From assembly GCA_022508285.1 (NCBI GenBank), contig JAFLVN010000009.1, positions 1-52,335 of the forward strand: a DNA stretch of 52,335 nucleotides, read 5' to 3'. The notes under the pieces were generated by a model. The model was not told the DNA's origin. It ran no database searches and saw only the letters and a list, made by a program, of their open reading frames with translations. How positions within the stretch are numbered: the stretch's first letter is position 1; each line of letters opens with the position of its first letter. Position numbers and translations under genes: made by a program. Positions 35,914 to 44,412 of this stretch are shown here, in pieces. The stretch is from Clostridiales bacterium. Its GTDB lineage: Bacteria > Bacillota > Clostridia > Christensenellales > Borkfalkiaceae.

Positions 35914-36088
35914 ATATGCAACTGCGGAGAAGCAATCTCCACTTGCTCGGAATATGAAACTTTGAAGATGCGAGTTAGGCAAGGAGCCTGCGGATTTTCG
36001 AGGGGAGTTTACTTATGCGTAAATAACCCGAAGAAAAACGCAAAGGCGACAAAGTATAACGACGCATATGCAAAGTTTGCGGTAGCTT
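35914..36088. repeat. Intergenic structured repeat, copy C
   Basis: Between prs and pth. It shares ATGCAACTGCGGAGA and GCGGTAGCTT ends with copy A, and GAGGGGAGTTTAC...GTAAATAACCCGAAG with copy B. The central hairpin is TTTAC (36008-36012) with GTAAA (36019-36023). It carries about 40 extra bases near its left end, including a GGAGA/TCTCC hairpin. Orientation relative to the genes is the same as in A and B. Confidence 0.78.
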
Positions 36089-36090
36089 AA

Positions 36091-36120
36091 ACAAAAGCCG
36101 TAGCAGGCTACGGCTTTTGT
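36091..36120 (-). terminator. Terminator of prs
   Basis: A perfect 14-base-pair stem ACAAAAGCCGTAGC with its complement and a two-base loop, beginning three bases after the prs stop. The T-rich 3' arm gives terminator function on either strand. Confidence 0.85.
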
Positions 36121-36123
36121 GTT

Positions 36124-37071
36124 TTAATCGTAAATTTTAGACATTGACTTGTCAAGATAGACGTTTTCGATTGCAGATGCAAATATCGGCGCAGTGGAAA
36201 TCATCTTGAATATGGGGAGCATCTTTTCTTTGGGGATATCGATTGTGTCGAGCATTGCAAGCTCGGAGATGGGCGATGAAGCAAGCCTTTCGATTGCGGG
36301 ACCTGAGAGAACGCCGTGCGTGCAGCAAGCGTAAATTTCTTTAGCGCCGGCTTCCTTCAAGGCGTTTGCGCCTTGAACTATCGTGCCCGCCGTGTCGATC
36401 ATGTCGTCTACCATAAGGCAGTTTTTGCCTTCAACGTCGCCGATGATGTGCATAACCTCCATAACGTTTGCCTTGGGACGGCGCTTATCGATTATTGCCA
36501 TTTTTGCGCCCATTCTTGCGGCAACGTTTCTTGCCCTCGTTACAGAGCCGATATCGGGGGATACGACTACGAAATTTTCGTCTACCTTGGGTTTAAAGTA
36601 GTTATATAAAGTGGGTCCGCCCACTAAGTTATCAAGGGGAATATCGAAGAAACCCTGAATCTGCATGCAGTGCAAGTCCATAGTTAAAACTCTGTCTGCG
36701 CCTGCGCTGGTTATAAGGTTGGCGACGAGTTTTGCGGTGATAGGTTCGCGGGAGCGTGCCTTTCTATCCTGACGGGCATAGCCGAAGTAAGGGATAACCG
36801 CCGTAATTCTGCCTGCGCTCGCGCGCTTTGCCGCATCAATCATTATAAGAAGTTCCATTAAATTGTTATTTACCGGACCGCTTGTGGATTGAATGAAGAA
36901 CACGTCCATTCCTCGGATAGTTTCTTCGAAGCGAACGTAAATTTCGCCGTCGGAAAAGTGCTTAAGTTCCATGTTGCCGAGCTTGGTGTTAAGTTTTGCA
37001 GCTATTGCTTCGGCGAGCGGTCTGTTGGAACTTCCTGCAAAAATTTTGATTTCGTTGCCGTGGTTGATCAT
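36124..37071 (-). CDS. prs: Ribose-phosphate pyrophosphokinase
   Basis: Makes PRPP from ribose 5-phosphate and ATP for nucleotide, His and Trp synthesis. From the ATG at 37071 (AAGGAG ribosome site) it is 315 residues, the usual size. It has [17 protein letters not shown] at the start, [15 protein letters not shown] near 97-111, the flexible-loop [14 protein letters not shown] region and the PRPP motif [12 protein letters not shown] near 215. The longer frame to 37122 lacks a ribosome site. The promoter is overlapped by a 30-bp inverted repeat. Confidence 0.97.
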   Translation of the reverse strand: MINHGNEIKIFAGSSNRPLAEAIAAKLNTKLGNMELKHFSDGEIYVRFEETIRGMDVFFIQSTSGPVNNNLMELLIMIDAAKRASAGRITAVIPYFGYARQDRKARSREPITAKLVANLITSAGADRVLTMDLHCMQIQGFFDIPLDNLVGGPTLYNYFKPKVDENFVVVSPDIGSVTRARNVAARMGAKMAIIDKRRPKANVMEVMHIIGDVEGKNCLMVDDMIDTAGTIVQGANALKEAGAKEIYACCTHGVLSGPAIERLASSPISELAMLDTIDIPKEKMLPIFKMISTAPIFASAIENVYLDKSMSKIYD

Positions 37072-37128
37072 TAAGGTTTTCTCCTTGTGTATTCTTGTGC
37101 GACAGTCTGCGTTTTCCCGCAAATTAAT

Positions 37129-37168
37129 CCGCCCTTACATTTTATAATGTAAGAGCGGACAAAGTCAA
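37129..37168 (-). promoter_or_regulatory. prs promoter with an overlapping palindrome
   Basis: Minus strand: -35 TTGACT (37163-37168), 16-base spacer, -10 TATAAA (37141-37146). An inverted repeat at 37129-37158 has arms CCGC and CTTACATT, mirrored as AATGTAAG and GCGG, and covers the -10 box. It could be an operator or a leader-proximal hairpin. It does not resemble the Bacillus PurR box. Confidence 0.65.
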
Positions 37169-37241
37169 CTTAAATTCAAAAATTTTATAATTGAAAAATT
37201 CACACAAGCAATCGCAATTTGAGGTTAATTATTAACAAACT

Positions 37242-37697
37242 CTACCGCTTGCTCTCTCTTTTGCGCATATCAGAGAAAAAAGTTGAAAGAATTTGTGCGC
37301 ACTCCTCTTCCATAACTCCACCTTCGACTTCAATTTTGTGGTTTAAGAGGTTGGCTTCAGCGATTTCATTAGTGAGTGACCTGCCCTTTGCCTCGTATGC
37401 GCCGAAGTACACTTTTTTTATGCGGGCGTTGAGCATTGCGCCCATGCACATGGGGCAGGGCTCTAAGGTTACGTAAATTTCACATTCGGGGATGCGCCAG
37501 CTATTCAATTTTTTGCAAGCTTTTTCGATTGCCTCTATCTCCGCATGGGCGGTGGCAATCTGCTTTTTCGTTCTTCTGTTGTGTCCGCGCGAAATTATTT
37601 TTCCGTCTGAAACGACTACCGCGCCTATAGGCACTTCGCCCTCTGATAGCGCTTTCTGTGCGCACTTAAGTGCGGCTTTCATAAATTTATTTTCCAT
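37242..37697 (-). CDS. tadA: tRNA-specific adenosine deaminase TadA
   Basis: Converts A34 to inosine in tRNA-Arg(ACG). The 151-residue deaminase has the zinc and catalytic motif HAE (H51, E53) and PCPMC (C81, C84), plus VPIGAVVV near 22. Its start overlaps the end of the M14 peptidase gene by 11 bases. No terminator was found in the gap before prs. Confidence 0.95.
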   Translation of the reverse strand: MENKFMKAALKCAQKALSEGEVPIGAVVVSDGKIISRGHNRRTKKQIATAHAEIEAIEKACKKLNSWRIPECEIYVTLEPCPMCMGAMLNARIKKVYFGAYEAKGRSLTNEIAEANLLNHKIEVEGGVMEEECAQILSTFFSDMRKRESKR

Positions 37698-38418
37698 AGT
37701 TCAAAGTGAAATATCTCAATACGTTATAGCATTTTTTGAGTTTGTACAGTTTTTTTATCGGGTGAGAATTTTTATCCGACCCGCACTCAATAGTGTATGC
37801 CGGAATACACAGTTTTTGTATACACCAGTCCTTGTAGCCGCCGCAGCTATCGAATAGTCTGCGCACCGTGTAGCCGGTGGATTTTGATAAAATCTCGGCG
37901 CCACGCATATCCCCTCTGCCGTTGAATTCGTAGTAAATTTCCTCGCCCTTGGTGTGAAAGCTCAATGTGACGTACGGTTTTATTTTCAGCGTGAAGTTAC
38001 GTACAGCCGAAGTTTCAGGCTCGGAAAAAGGGCTGTCGCCTATGCAGTTTTCGCTGCCACGGGTACGGGTATTGAGTCTGCCGTTACCCCAGTCGGCGTC
38101 GAAATTGCAGTTTATATCCACCCCTCTGCCGTTGGCTTTCCATAGTGGGTCCTTTGTCTGCGAACGCAAAGCTCCGTCAGGATTGACGAGCGGAACAATC
38201 CACCCGCCACCACACTTTATGCCCTTTTTAATATGTTTTAGGGCAAGGCGGGCGGTTATCCACTCCCTGCCGTGAACGGCGTAAATTGCTATGAATTGTT
38301 TTCCGAAGCTGTCGCCGACGTGAAAGGCAAAAATTTCACGACCTCGGAAGGAGTAACCTATAACGCATTTTTTGCCTGCGTAGCTTAAGTAAAACTTTTT
38401 TACTTCGTCATATATCAC
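37687..38418 (-). CDS. M14 family zinc carboxypeptidase
   Basis: Predicted peptidase of 243 residues in the carboxypeptidase A superfamily. Zinc ligands appear as HGREW (H49, E52) and the His of LSFHTKGEE near 147. The general-base Glu is in YTIECGSD near 212. NPDG near 78 and GVDINCNFDADWG near 99 are also family features. There is no signal peptide, so it may act in the cytoplasm or forespore, perhaps on peptidoglycan peptides, as related gamma-D-glutamyl-diamino acid peptidases do. It opens with GTG and no clear ribosome site, so the start is uncertain. Confidence 0.82.
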   Translation of the reverse strand: MIYDEVKKFYLSYAGKKCVIGYSFRGREIFAFHVGDSFGKQFIAIYAVHGREWITARLALKHIKKGIKCGGGWIVPLVNPDGALRSQTKDPLWKANGRGVDINCNFDADWGNGRLNTRTRGSENCIGDSPFSEPETSAVRNFTLKIKPYVTLSFHTKGEEIYYEFNGRGDMRGAEILSKSTGYTVRRLFDSCGGYKDWCIQKLCIPAYTIECGSDKNSHPIKKLYKLKKCYNVLRYFTLNYGK

Positions 38419-38437
38419 ACAATAAATTATGATTTTT

Positions 38438-38875
38438 TTATTTGTGATATTCGCTCCCGGAATTTATCATGAATGCTCGGTACACCTGCTCCAAAAGGAT
38501 TACACGCATGAGCTGATGAGGGAAAGTCATGTCGGAGAAGGAAAGCTTTAAGTCCGCAGCATCCTTGACCGATTTATCAAGTCCGCACGACGAGCCTATT
38601 ATAAGGGAAATTTCCTCACCTTTATCGCAGAGCAACTTTATTTTTTGCGCAAAACTTTCGCTTGAAAGCTTTCCCCCCTCCACGCAAAGCGCAATTTTGA
38701 AGCCCTTAGCGGCTTTGAGTATGGGCTCCGCCTCGTCTTTGAGAGTTTTTCCTTCGGGGAGCTCCTTTATATCTACCTTTGCAAATCTCGAAAGGCGTTT
38801 TAAATATTCGGCGATTGCCAAGCGGAGATATTCTTCCTTGATTTTCCCCACGCACACGACGTTGATTTTTTGCAT
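38438..38875 (-). CDS. rlmH: 23S rRNA pseudouridine1915 N3-methyltransferase
   Basis: SPOUT methyltransferase that methylates pseudouridine-1915 of 23S rRNA in assembled ribosomes. From the ATG at 38875 it has 145 residues, starting MQKINVVCVGKIKEEYL. The C-terminal knot FPHQLMRVILLEQVYRAF and SGSEYHK is well conserved; the usual IGG-x-GL reads IIGSSCGL. The ATG lies two bases after the CPBP stop with a GGAG in that gene's tail. Confidence 0.96.
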   Translation of the reverse strand: MQKINVVCVGKIKEEYLRLAIAEYLKRLSRFAKVDIKELPEGKTLKDEAEPILKAAKGFKIALCVEGGKLSSESFAQKIKLLCDKGEEISLIIGSSCGLDKSVKDAADLKLSFSDMTFPHQLMRVILLEQVYRAFMINSGSEYHK

Positions 38876-38877
38876 TA

Positions 38878-39786
38878 TTAAACTCCGACAAAGGATAAAA
38901 TCCAAACGATGGCAAGGATAACTATACCCACGGAAGCGTAGATAAAGAACGCTTTAACCCCACCATTACCGCATTTTTGAAACGGCTTTTTATCGAGTAT
39001 GAGCCAAACGACACTGCCGACAAACGCAAGTGCGGCAACAACGGTTAAAATTATATTTCCCGTCTGCGAAATTATAAGATCGCCGCCCGAATCGGTTGCC
39101 CCGCATGCATTAAGAATTATAATTATCCCGTTATTTAAAAGATGCATAAGCATGCTCGGCAGAATAGAGCCCGAGCGTATTGCCAGAAAAGCGAACGCAC
39201 AACCGCTTATGAACTGATATACAGTCTGCTCGGGAGAGCCGTGGAAAAGTGAAAAACAGAATCCGACGATAAATATAGCGCGGATATCGCCCACGGAGTT
39301 GCGGATATTGTTAAGCATTACTCCCCTGAACAAAAATTCCTCTAACACGGCGGGAAGTACTGCTATAACGAGCAGAGCTGGAACTATAAGTCCGCCTTTA
39401 AGGGACGGCAGGTAGGAGCTGTCGTCCCTTGGAGTGTAGCCCATTAATTCAAGTAATTTAAGCGTTAAATCGCTGATATGAGTTAACGCAAACAGCAATC
39501 CGAAAATCATTAAAAGGGCTATAATATAGTACTTATAATTACATTTAACGGGTGCAACTTCCCTTATAGTCTGCTTGCTGTATTTCAGCATTAAAAAGCA
39601 ACCTATGGAAAGCGCAATCGGCGCTGCAAGGTAGCTTAAATATATATTGGCATCCGAATCCTCGGGAATGGCCGCGGCAACGATTATTATGGAAATAATT
39701 AAATTTACCAAAATGTAAACTACTATGTTTACCGAATATGCCAGACCCGCCGTTTTTGAGTTGAGTTTGGGATTTGCCTCTTGCAT
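38878..39786 (-). CDS. CPBP-family intramembrane protease
   Basis: Multi-pass membrane protein of 302 residues of the CPBP (CAAX/Abi) family. It has about eight hydrophobic segments and the catalytic signatures LEEFLFRG (E149, E150, R154), FSLFHGS near 185 and MHLLNN near 217. Members process prenylated or bacteriocin-type peptides, or act as anti-sigma proteases; the target here is unknown. The -10 box of its promoter ends only six bases before the ATG, predicting a leaderless message. It is divergent from the pheST promoter. Confidence 0.88.
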   Translation of the reverse strand: MQEANPKLNSKTAGLAYSVNIVVYILVNLIISIIIVAAAIPEDSDANIYLSYLAAPIALSIGCFLMLKYSKQTIREVAPVKCNYKYYIIALLMIFGLLFALTHISDLTLKLLELMGYTPRDDSSYLPSLKGGLIVPALLVIAVLPAVLEEFLFRGVMLNNIRNSVGDIRAIFIVGFCFSLFHGSPEQTVYQFISGCAFAFLAIRSGSILPSMLMHLLNNGIIIILNACGATDSGGDLIISQTGNIILTVVAALAFVGSVVWLILDKKPFQKCGNGGVKAFFIYASVGIVILAIVWILSFVGV

Positions 39787-39792
39787 ATTACG

Positions 39793-39821
39793 ATTATACA
39801 GTAAAATTAAAATTTAGTAAA
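39793..39821 (-). promoter_or_regulatory. Promoter of the CPBP protease gene (leaderless)
   Basis: Minus strand: -35 TTTACT (39816-39821), 17-base spacer, -10 TATAAT (39793-39798). Six bases separate the -10 from the ATG, so the mRNA should begin at or beside the start codon. No ribosome site is present. Confidence 0.65.
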
Positions 39822-39845
39822 CAGTTTTTAATTTACTTTTTTCAG

Positions 39846-39874
39846 TTGACAAACTGAGATACATTTAATATAAT
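39846..39874 (+). promoter_or_regulatory. Consensus promoter of pheST
   Basis: -35 TTGACA (39846-39851), 17-base spacer, -10 TATAAT (39869-39874). It feeds the T-box leader. Confidence 0.92.
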
Positions 39875-39880
39875 TTTTTT

Positions 39881-40137
39881 ATAAAATCTAAATATATTTA
39901 ACGACTGTGACCGGGACAGACGGACGCAAAAACTTCCTTTCAGAGAGAAAAATCCTTAGGCTGAAAGATTTTTTACGGGAGTGCGGACGGTATTCACCCG
40001 TGAGTCGGGCGTGCGAAGTTATTGTAGTGCGCTCCGTTTCCCTTGGCGTTATAAGGAAATAAGGCGCTTAATTTTTAAGCGTGAATCAGGTGGTACCGCG
40101 AAATTTATCGCCCTGTATTTTTACAGGGCGATTTTTT
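39881..40137 (+). promoter_or_regulatory. T-box riboswitch sensing tRNA-Phe
   Basis: About 257 bases. Long stem I region with a candidate specifier UUC (39993-39995). The T-box core AGGTGGTACCGCG is at 40088-40100, where TGGT can pair with the ACCA end of uncharged tRNA. The terminator ATCGCCCTGTA with its complement (40107-40117 and 40122-40132) is followed by T. Uncharged tRNA-Phe would stabilise the antiterminator and allow pheST expression. The specifier is assigned from the downstream gene, so its exact position is less sure. Confidence 0.93.
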
Positions 40138-40171
40138 ATTTGAATTCGAGCGAATAATTATAGGAGTTTTT

Positions 40172-41200
40172 ATGGAAATCGAGCAGGATATCAGATTGAC
40201 TGATAAAGACGTTGACGAGGCTTTGATGGTCGTGACCTCTTCAAAACAGCTTCAAGACGTTAAAATGAAATTCCTCGGAAAGACGGGGCGCATTTCTGAG
40301 TTGATGAAGTGTATGCGCGACGTTATCGCCGAGAAAAAGCGAGAGGTCGGGCAGATGCTCAACGAGCTGAGAGTGCGCACGGAAGATAAGTTTAACGTTC
40401 TGAACGAAAAATTTAAAAAGAAGGAACTCGAAGAACGTTATGCCTCCGAAACTATTGACGTGACTATGCCCGGCAAAAAGAGCGAGAGCGGTTCATTCCA
40501 CCCCAACACGTTAGTAAGAGGCGAGCTTATTTCAATTTTTTCGGGAATGGGGTTCGAGGTTTTTGAAGGTCCGGAAATCGAAAACGATTACTATAATTTC
40601 ACTGCGCTGAATACCCCTGCCGACCACCCTGCAAGAGATATGCAGGATACTTTCTATCTCTCGCCCGAGCTACTGCTCCGCACGCAGACCTCGGCGGGAC
40701 AGATCAGGGTTATGGAAAACAAGAAGCCGCCCATTAAAATTCTGTCGCCCGGCAAGGTGTACAGAAGTGACGACGACGCCACTCACTCACCCATGTTCTC
40801 GCAGATGGAAGGACTCGTTGTGGACAAGGGTATTACCCTTTGCGACCTCAAGGGCATGCTCGACGAGTTTGCGAAAAAGGTGTTCGGCGACGACGTTAAA
40901 ACGAGACTTCGCCCCTCCTACTTCCCTTTCACAGAGCCCTCGGTTGAGGTAGACGTGAGCTGCTTTGAGTGCGGCGGCAAGGGTTGCCGTCTTTGCAAGG
41001 GCACGGGCTGGATTGAAGTGCTCGGCGCAGGCATGGTTAACCGCAGAGTTTTAGAGGGCTGCGATATCGATCCCGACAAGTACTCGGGCTTTGCGTTCGG
41101 CATGGGAATCGAAAGAATTGCCATGCTCAAATACGGCATAAACAATATGAAACTCCTCTTTGAGGGCGATGTGAGATTTTTAAAACAGTTCAAGGATTGA
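40172..41200 (+). CDS. pheS: Phenylalanine-tRNA ligase alpha subunit
   Basis: Catalytic subunit of the alpha2beta2 enzyme that charges tRNA-Phe. The 342-residue protein has an N-terminal coiled coil (about 1-90), class II motif 2 around [19 protein letters not shown], and motif 3 [16 protein letters not shown] near 310. A cysteine-rich insert [16 protein letters not shown], seen in many Clostridia, may bind metal. TAGGAG ribosome site. The gene is controlled by the upstream T-box and followed eight bases later by pheT. Confidence 0.98.
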   Translation: MEIEQDIRLTDKDVDEALMVVTSSKQLQDVKMKFLGKTGRISELMKCMRDVIAEKKREVGQMLNELRVRTEDKFNVLNEKFKKKELEERYASETIDVTMPGKKSESGSFHPNTLVRGELISIFSGMGFEVFEGPEIENDYYNFTALNTPADHPARDMQDTFYLSPELLLRTQTSAGQIRVMENKKPPIKILSPGKVYRSDDDATHSPMFSQMEGLVVDKGITLCDLKGMLDEFAKKVFGDDVKTRLRPSYFPFTEPSVEVDVSCFECGGKGCRLCKGTGWIEVLGAGMVNRRVLEGCDIDPDKYSGFAFGMGIERIAMLKYGINNMKLLFEGDVRFLKQFKD

Positions 41201-41208
41201 GGTAGATT

Positions 41209-43620
41209 ATGAAAGCACCTTTAAGTTGGCTCAAAGATTACGTTGATATAGATATTCCCGCCGAGGAGTTAATGGAAAAGCTGTTTTCCTGCGGGTTTGA
41301 AGTTGAAGAGCTTATCAATATAGGCAAGGACATTTCGGGAGTCGTAGTCGGCGAAGTTGTGGAATGCGAGCCCGTTGAGGGAACTCATCTGCACGTGTGC
41401 AAGGTTGACTGCGGCAAGCACGGTATTTTTCAGATTTGCTGCGGCGCAGACAACGTAAAAAAGGGAATAAAAGCCCCCGCTGCTCTCGTCGGCGCAACCG
41501 TGTACGCAACAGGTAAAGACCACGTGACCGTTGAGGGCGTGATGACGATAAAGAAGGGCAAGCTGCGTGGCATAGAGAGCGACGGCATGCTTTGCTCGGG
41601 CGTGGAAATCGGTGTTAACGGCGATATGTTCGAGGGCGGCGATTACTGCGGACTTTTACTTCTGCCCGAAGAATTTGAAAACGGTGCGGACGTTAAGCCG
41701 CTCTTAGGACTTGACGACTATATTTTCGATATCGGCGTAACCGCAAACCGCCCCGACTGTCAGTCTATTCTCGGAATTGCAAGAGAGGTTGCAGCCGTGC
41801 TCGGCAAAACTGTGAAAGAGCCCGACTACTCCTATACCCCCGTTTCGGGCAAATACGAAAAAATTAAAATAACCGACCTTGCGCCCGAGCTGTGCCCGAG
41901 GTATATCGGCCACTACGTGAAGGACGTAAAAATTGCCCCTTCCCCCATGTGGATGAGAAAGAGGCTGGCGCTGTGCGGACTGCGTTCGATAAGCAATATA
42001 GTCGATATAACAAACTTTATTCTGCTGGAGTTGGGTCAACCCATGCACGCATTCGACCTTGCCACACTCGGCGGCAGGGAGATTGTAGTTCGCAGAGCGC
42101 ACGATAAGGAAAAGATAATAACCCTCGATGAATCTGAATTTGAGCTGAACGGCGAAAACCTTGTGATATGCGACGGTGAAAAGCCGGTTGCTCTTGCGGG
42201 AGTTATGGGCGGCTTGAACAGCGAAATAAGGCAAACCACCAAAGAAGTACTGTTCGAGGCGGCGAAGTTTGCCCGAGACAACGTCAGAAAGACGGCAAGG
42301 GCTTTGGGGAAACATACCGACAGCTCGGCACTCTTTGAAAAGGGCGTGAACGAATACACCACCGAAAGAGCAATGGCAAGGGCGTTGAACCTGATACAGC
42401 AATTAAAATGCGGTACGGTTACGGATATTCACGTTGACGTTAAAACGGAGTATTCAAAGCTTGAAAACAAAAAAATGACCGTAAGCGTTAAAAAGATTAA
42501 CGCTTTGCTCGGCATAAAAGTTCCGGCTAAAAAGATTGTTGAAATTTTAAAAAATCTCAGCTTTGAAGTTGTAGCCGAGGGCGACAGCCTGCATATCACC
42601 GTGCCCGGCTGGCGTGAGGATATCGACCTCTACCCCGACATTGCCGAGGAAGTTATCCGCTTTTACGGATATGAGCACATAAAAGGTACTTTTATGCCAT
42701 CCGCTTCAATTACGAATGGCGGTTACTCCGCCGAGCAGAAAGCCGAAAGCAAGTTGAAGAGAGCTTTGAGCGAGCGGGGCATGTACGAAATTTCAACCTA
42801 CTCCTTCTACTCGCCCAAAGATTTGGATATGCTGCATATTCCTTTAGACGACAAACGCAGGAAAGCCATAAAAATTCTTAATCCCATAAGCGAGGACTTG
42901 TCCATTATGCGCACTACGCTTGCGCCCTCGGTTATGCAGGTTATAGTAAGAAATCTGCGCCGCGGAAATATGGAAGGCAAAGTGTACGAGCTTGCAAAAA
43001 TTTATCTTGCCGAAAGCCTTCCCTTATCAACGTTCCCCGAGGAGCGGGCAACTCTTGCTTTGGGTATTTGGGGCAAGTGCGATTTCTTCCATTTAAAGGG
43101 AATAATCGAGGGAATTGCCGACGTTTTGAACGTAAAATTTGAATACGTTCCCGCAAAACGTGAGTTTTTACACCCCGGAATGACTGCCGCAGTGCTCTGC
43201 GACGGAGTGGAAATAGGATATCTCGGAAAGGTTTCGCACGAGGTCGCAAACGAACTTGCGCTCGAGCGTGACGCATTTATCGCAGAGCTCGACTACGATG
43301 AGCTGAAAAAGCACGAAAAGGCGTTTAAGTACTCCCCCCTCCCTAAATTTGCCGTTGAAACCCGCGACCTCGCCTTGGTTTGCGACAAAAATATTACCTG
43401 CGGCGAGCTTGAAAAGGCAATATATAGCGCATGCAAGTTTGTTACCGACGTAAAGCTGTTTGACGTTTACGAGGGCGGACAGATTGGCGAGGGCAAAAAG
43501 TCGATGGCGTTCACCGTAACTTTCACACCCAAAGACGAAGAAATTACCTCACGCATAGACGGCTTTGTTAAAAAGATACTCGGAAATCTTAAATTTAACT
43601 TAGGCGTGGAACTTCGATAA
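41209..43620 (+). CDS. pheT: Phenylalanine-tRNA ligase beta subunit
   Basis: Large subunit of 803 residues: an EMAP/tRNA-binding domain (about 40-150), the B3/4 editing domain that clears mischarged tyrosine (about 210-380), a B5 domain (about 400-475), a catalytic-like core and a C-terminal FDX-ACB domain that contacts the tRNA anticodon region (about 705-803). The length is normal for the bacterial type. It is the last gene in the operon; a hairpin follows. Confidence 0.98.
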   Translation: MKAPLSWLKDYVDIDIPAEELMEKLFSCGFEVEELINIGKDISGVVVGEVVECEPVEGTHLHVCKVDCGKHGIFQICCGADNVKKGIKAPAALVGATVYATGKDHVTVEGVMTIKKGKLRGIESDGMLCSGVEIGVNGDMFEGGDYCGLLLLPEEFENGADVKPLLGLDDYIFDIGVTANRPDCQSILGIAREVAAVLGKTVKEPDYSYTPVSGKYEKIKITDLAPELCPRYIGHYVKDVKIAPSPMWMRKRLALCGLRSISNIVDITNFILLELGQPMHAFDLATLGGREIVVRRAHDKEKIITLDESEFELNGENLVICDGEKPVALAGVMGGLNSEIRQTTKEVLFEAAKFARDNVRKTARALGKHTDSSALFEKGVNEYTTERAMARALNLIQQLKCGTVTDIHVDVKTEYSKLENKKMTVSVKKINALLGIKVPAKKIVEILKNLSFEVVAEGDSLHITVPGWREDIDLYPDIAEEVIRFYGYEHIKGTFMPSASITNGGYSAEQKAESKLKRALSERGMYEISTYSFYSPKDLDMLHIPLDDKRRKAIKILNPISEDLSIMRTTLAPSVMQVIVRNLRRGNMEGKVYELAKIYLAESLPLSTFPEERATLALGIWGKCDFFHLKGIIEGIADVLNVKFEYVPAKREFLHPGMTAAVLCDGVEIGYLGKVSHEVANELALERDAFIAELDYDELKKHEKAFKYSPLPKFAVETRDLALVCDKNITCGELEKAIYSACKFVTDVKLFDVYEGGQIGEGKKSMAFTVTFTPKDEEITSRIDGFVKKILGNLKFNLGVELR

Positions 43621-43634
43621 AACTTCACATAAAT

Positions 43635-43668
43635 AGCGGCGGGCTGTTCATACGAACAGCCCGCCGCT
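43635..43668. terminator. Bidirectional terminator
   Basis: A perfect 15-base-pair GC-rich stem (AGCGGCGGGCTGTTC and its complement, four-base loop) between the convergent pheT and yunB genes. The T tails are weak on both strands. Confidence 0.75.
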
Positions 43669-43672
43669 TACT

Positions 43673-44338
43673 TTACGGTACTAAAGAGCTATCCCCTCCT
43701 GCCCAGGACGCTTGCAGGTACGTATCTGGGATTTTTCCCGCAATCACGCTTTCGCAAATGAGAACCTCTATTGTTGAGGCGAGATTTGTGGATTTAGAGG
43801 GCAGTATTATGGATATATCGGACACGATTTCAAGATAGAGAGAGTGTAAAGTCTGGTTTATGCCCGCCTCCTTAAACTTTGAAACGAAGCGGCATTCGAC
43901 GTTGGATATGGGTATTATTTTGATATTTATGGGCTGACCGAAGCCAGCAAGCGCCTCTATGCCCGTGAGTGCGCCGATGGGCACCATTATCCCCTCCGCA
44001 CTCATTCGGTTGAGATTTTCCTGAGAGAGGTACGCCGTATCTCGGGCAATTCTGTTAATTTTAAGACTGTCCGTTGTTATCGAAGTTACGTTCCCCCCCT
44101 CGTCACGCTCGATTGCTATAAGGTCTTCATAACGGATAGTATCGTTCAATGTATAGTAAATTGCGTCGTTGACGGCAACGGTCGTAATCGAACGGATAGT
44201 TGCCTCACTGATAGAGATGAGCACTTTCGTAACATTGCGCTGAAAGTAGACCAACGCCGCAACGATCAAAAGGCATAATATAAGGACAAGAGCCTTAAAG
44301 CGGCGGAATTTGGAATTTTTACGTTTTTTACGCACCAT
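43673..44338 (-). CDS. yunB: Sporulation protein YunB
   Basis: Member of the YunB family, made in the mother cell under sporulation control in Bacillus and needed for normal spore formation by a mechanism that is not clear. The 221-residue protein has a basic N-terminus, one membrane segment (about 15-33) and a C-terminal domain with the family block GIMVPIGALTGIEALAGFG, then NVECRFVSKFKEAGINQT. It closes the ZIP-SDR-spoVAC-AD-AE run. The ATG lies inside a perfect 28-bp palindrome, and no ribosome site is visible. Confidence 0.93.
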   Translation of the reverse strand: MVRKKRKNSKFRRFKALVLILCLLIVAALVYFQRNVTKVLISISEATIRSITTVAVNDAIYYTLNDTIRYEDLIAIERDEGGNVTSITTDSLKINRIARDTAYLSQENLNRMSAEGIMVPIGALTGIEALAGFGQPINIKIIPISNVECRFVSKFKEAGINQTLHSLYLEIVSDISIILPSKSTNLASTIEVLICESVIAGKIPDTYLQASWAGGDSSLVP

Positions 44339-44357
44339 ACAATATTGTATGGTGCGT
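44330..44357. repeat. Perfect 28-bp palindrome over the yunB start
   Basis: Symmetric about 44343/44344, with half-site ACGCACCATACAAT. It covers the yunB ATG (44336-44338). It could form a cruciform, a start-codon-closing mRNA hairpin, or bind a dimeric regulator. No T tract follows on the minus strand, so it is a poor intrinsic terminator. Confidence 0.85.
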
Positions 44358-44364
44358 ATTCCTT

Positions 44365-44412
44365 AATTATATTATTTAGTTGCGCTTGAATTATATTATT
44401 TAGTTGCGCTTG
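44365..44412. repeat. Perfect 24-bp tandem duplication at the spoVAE stop
   Basis: 44365-44388 and 44389-44412 are identical; each starts AATTATATTATTTAG and ends TTGCGCTTG. The right copy contains the last codons and stop of spoVAE; the left copy lies in the spacer before yunB. Identity suggests a recent slippage event. Confidence 0.93.

Noticed and set aside
35892-35942. N-terminal extension of peptidyl-tRNA hydrolase
   Set aside because: It runs into repeat copy C, and the family start and ribosome site are at 35891.
14221-36090. CRISPR array interpretation of the repeats
   Set aside because: The copies are 120-175 bases, diverged, kilobases apart and not in a regular repeat-spacer series; no cas genes are present.
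41704-42402. A 232-codon minus-strand frame opposite pheT
   Set aside because: Antisense shadow of pheT; Cys/His/Arg-rich composition with no promoter or ribosome site.
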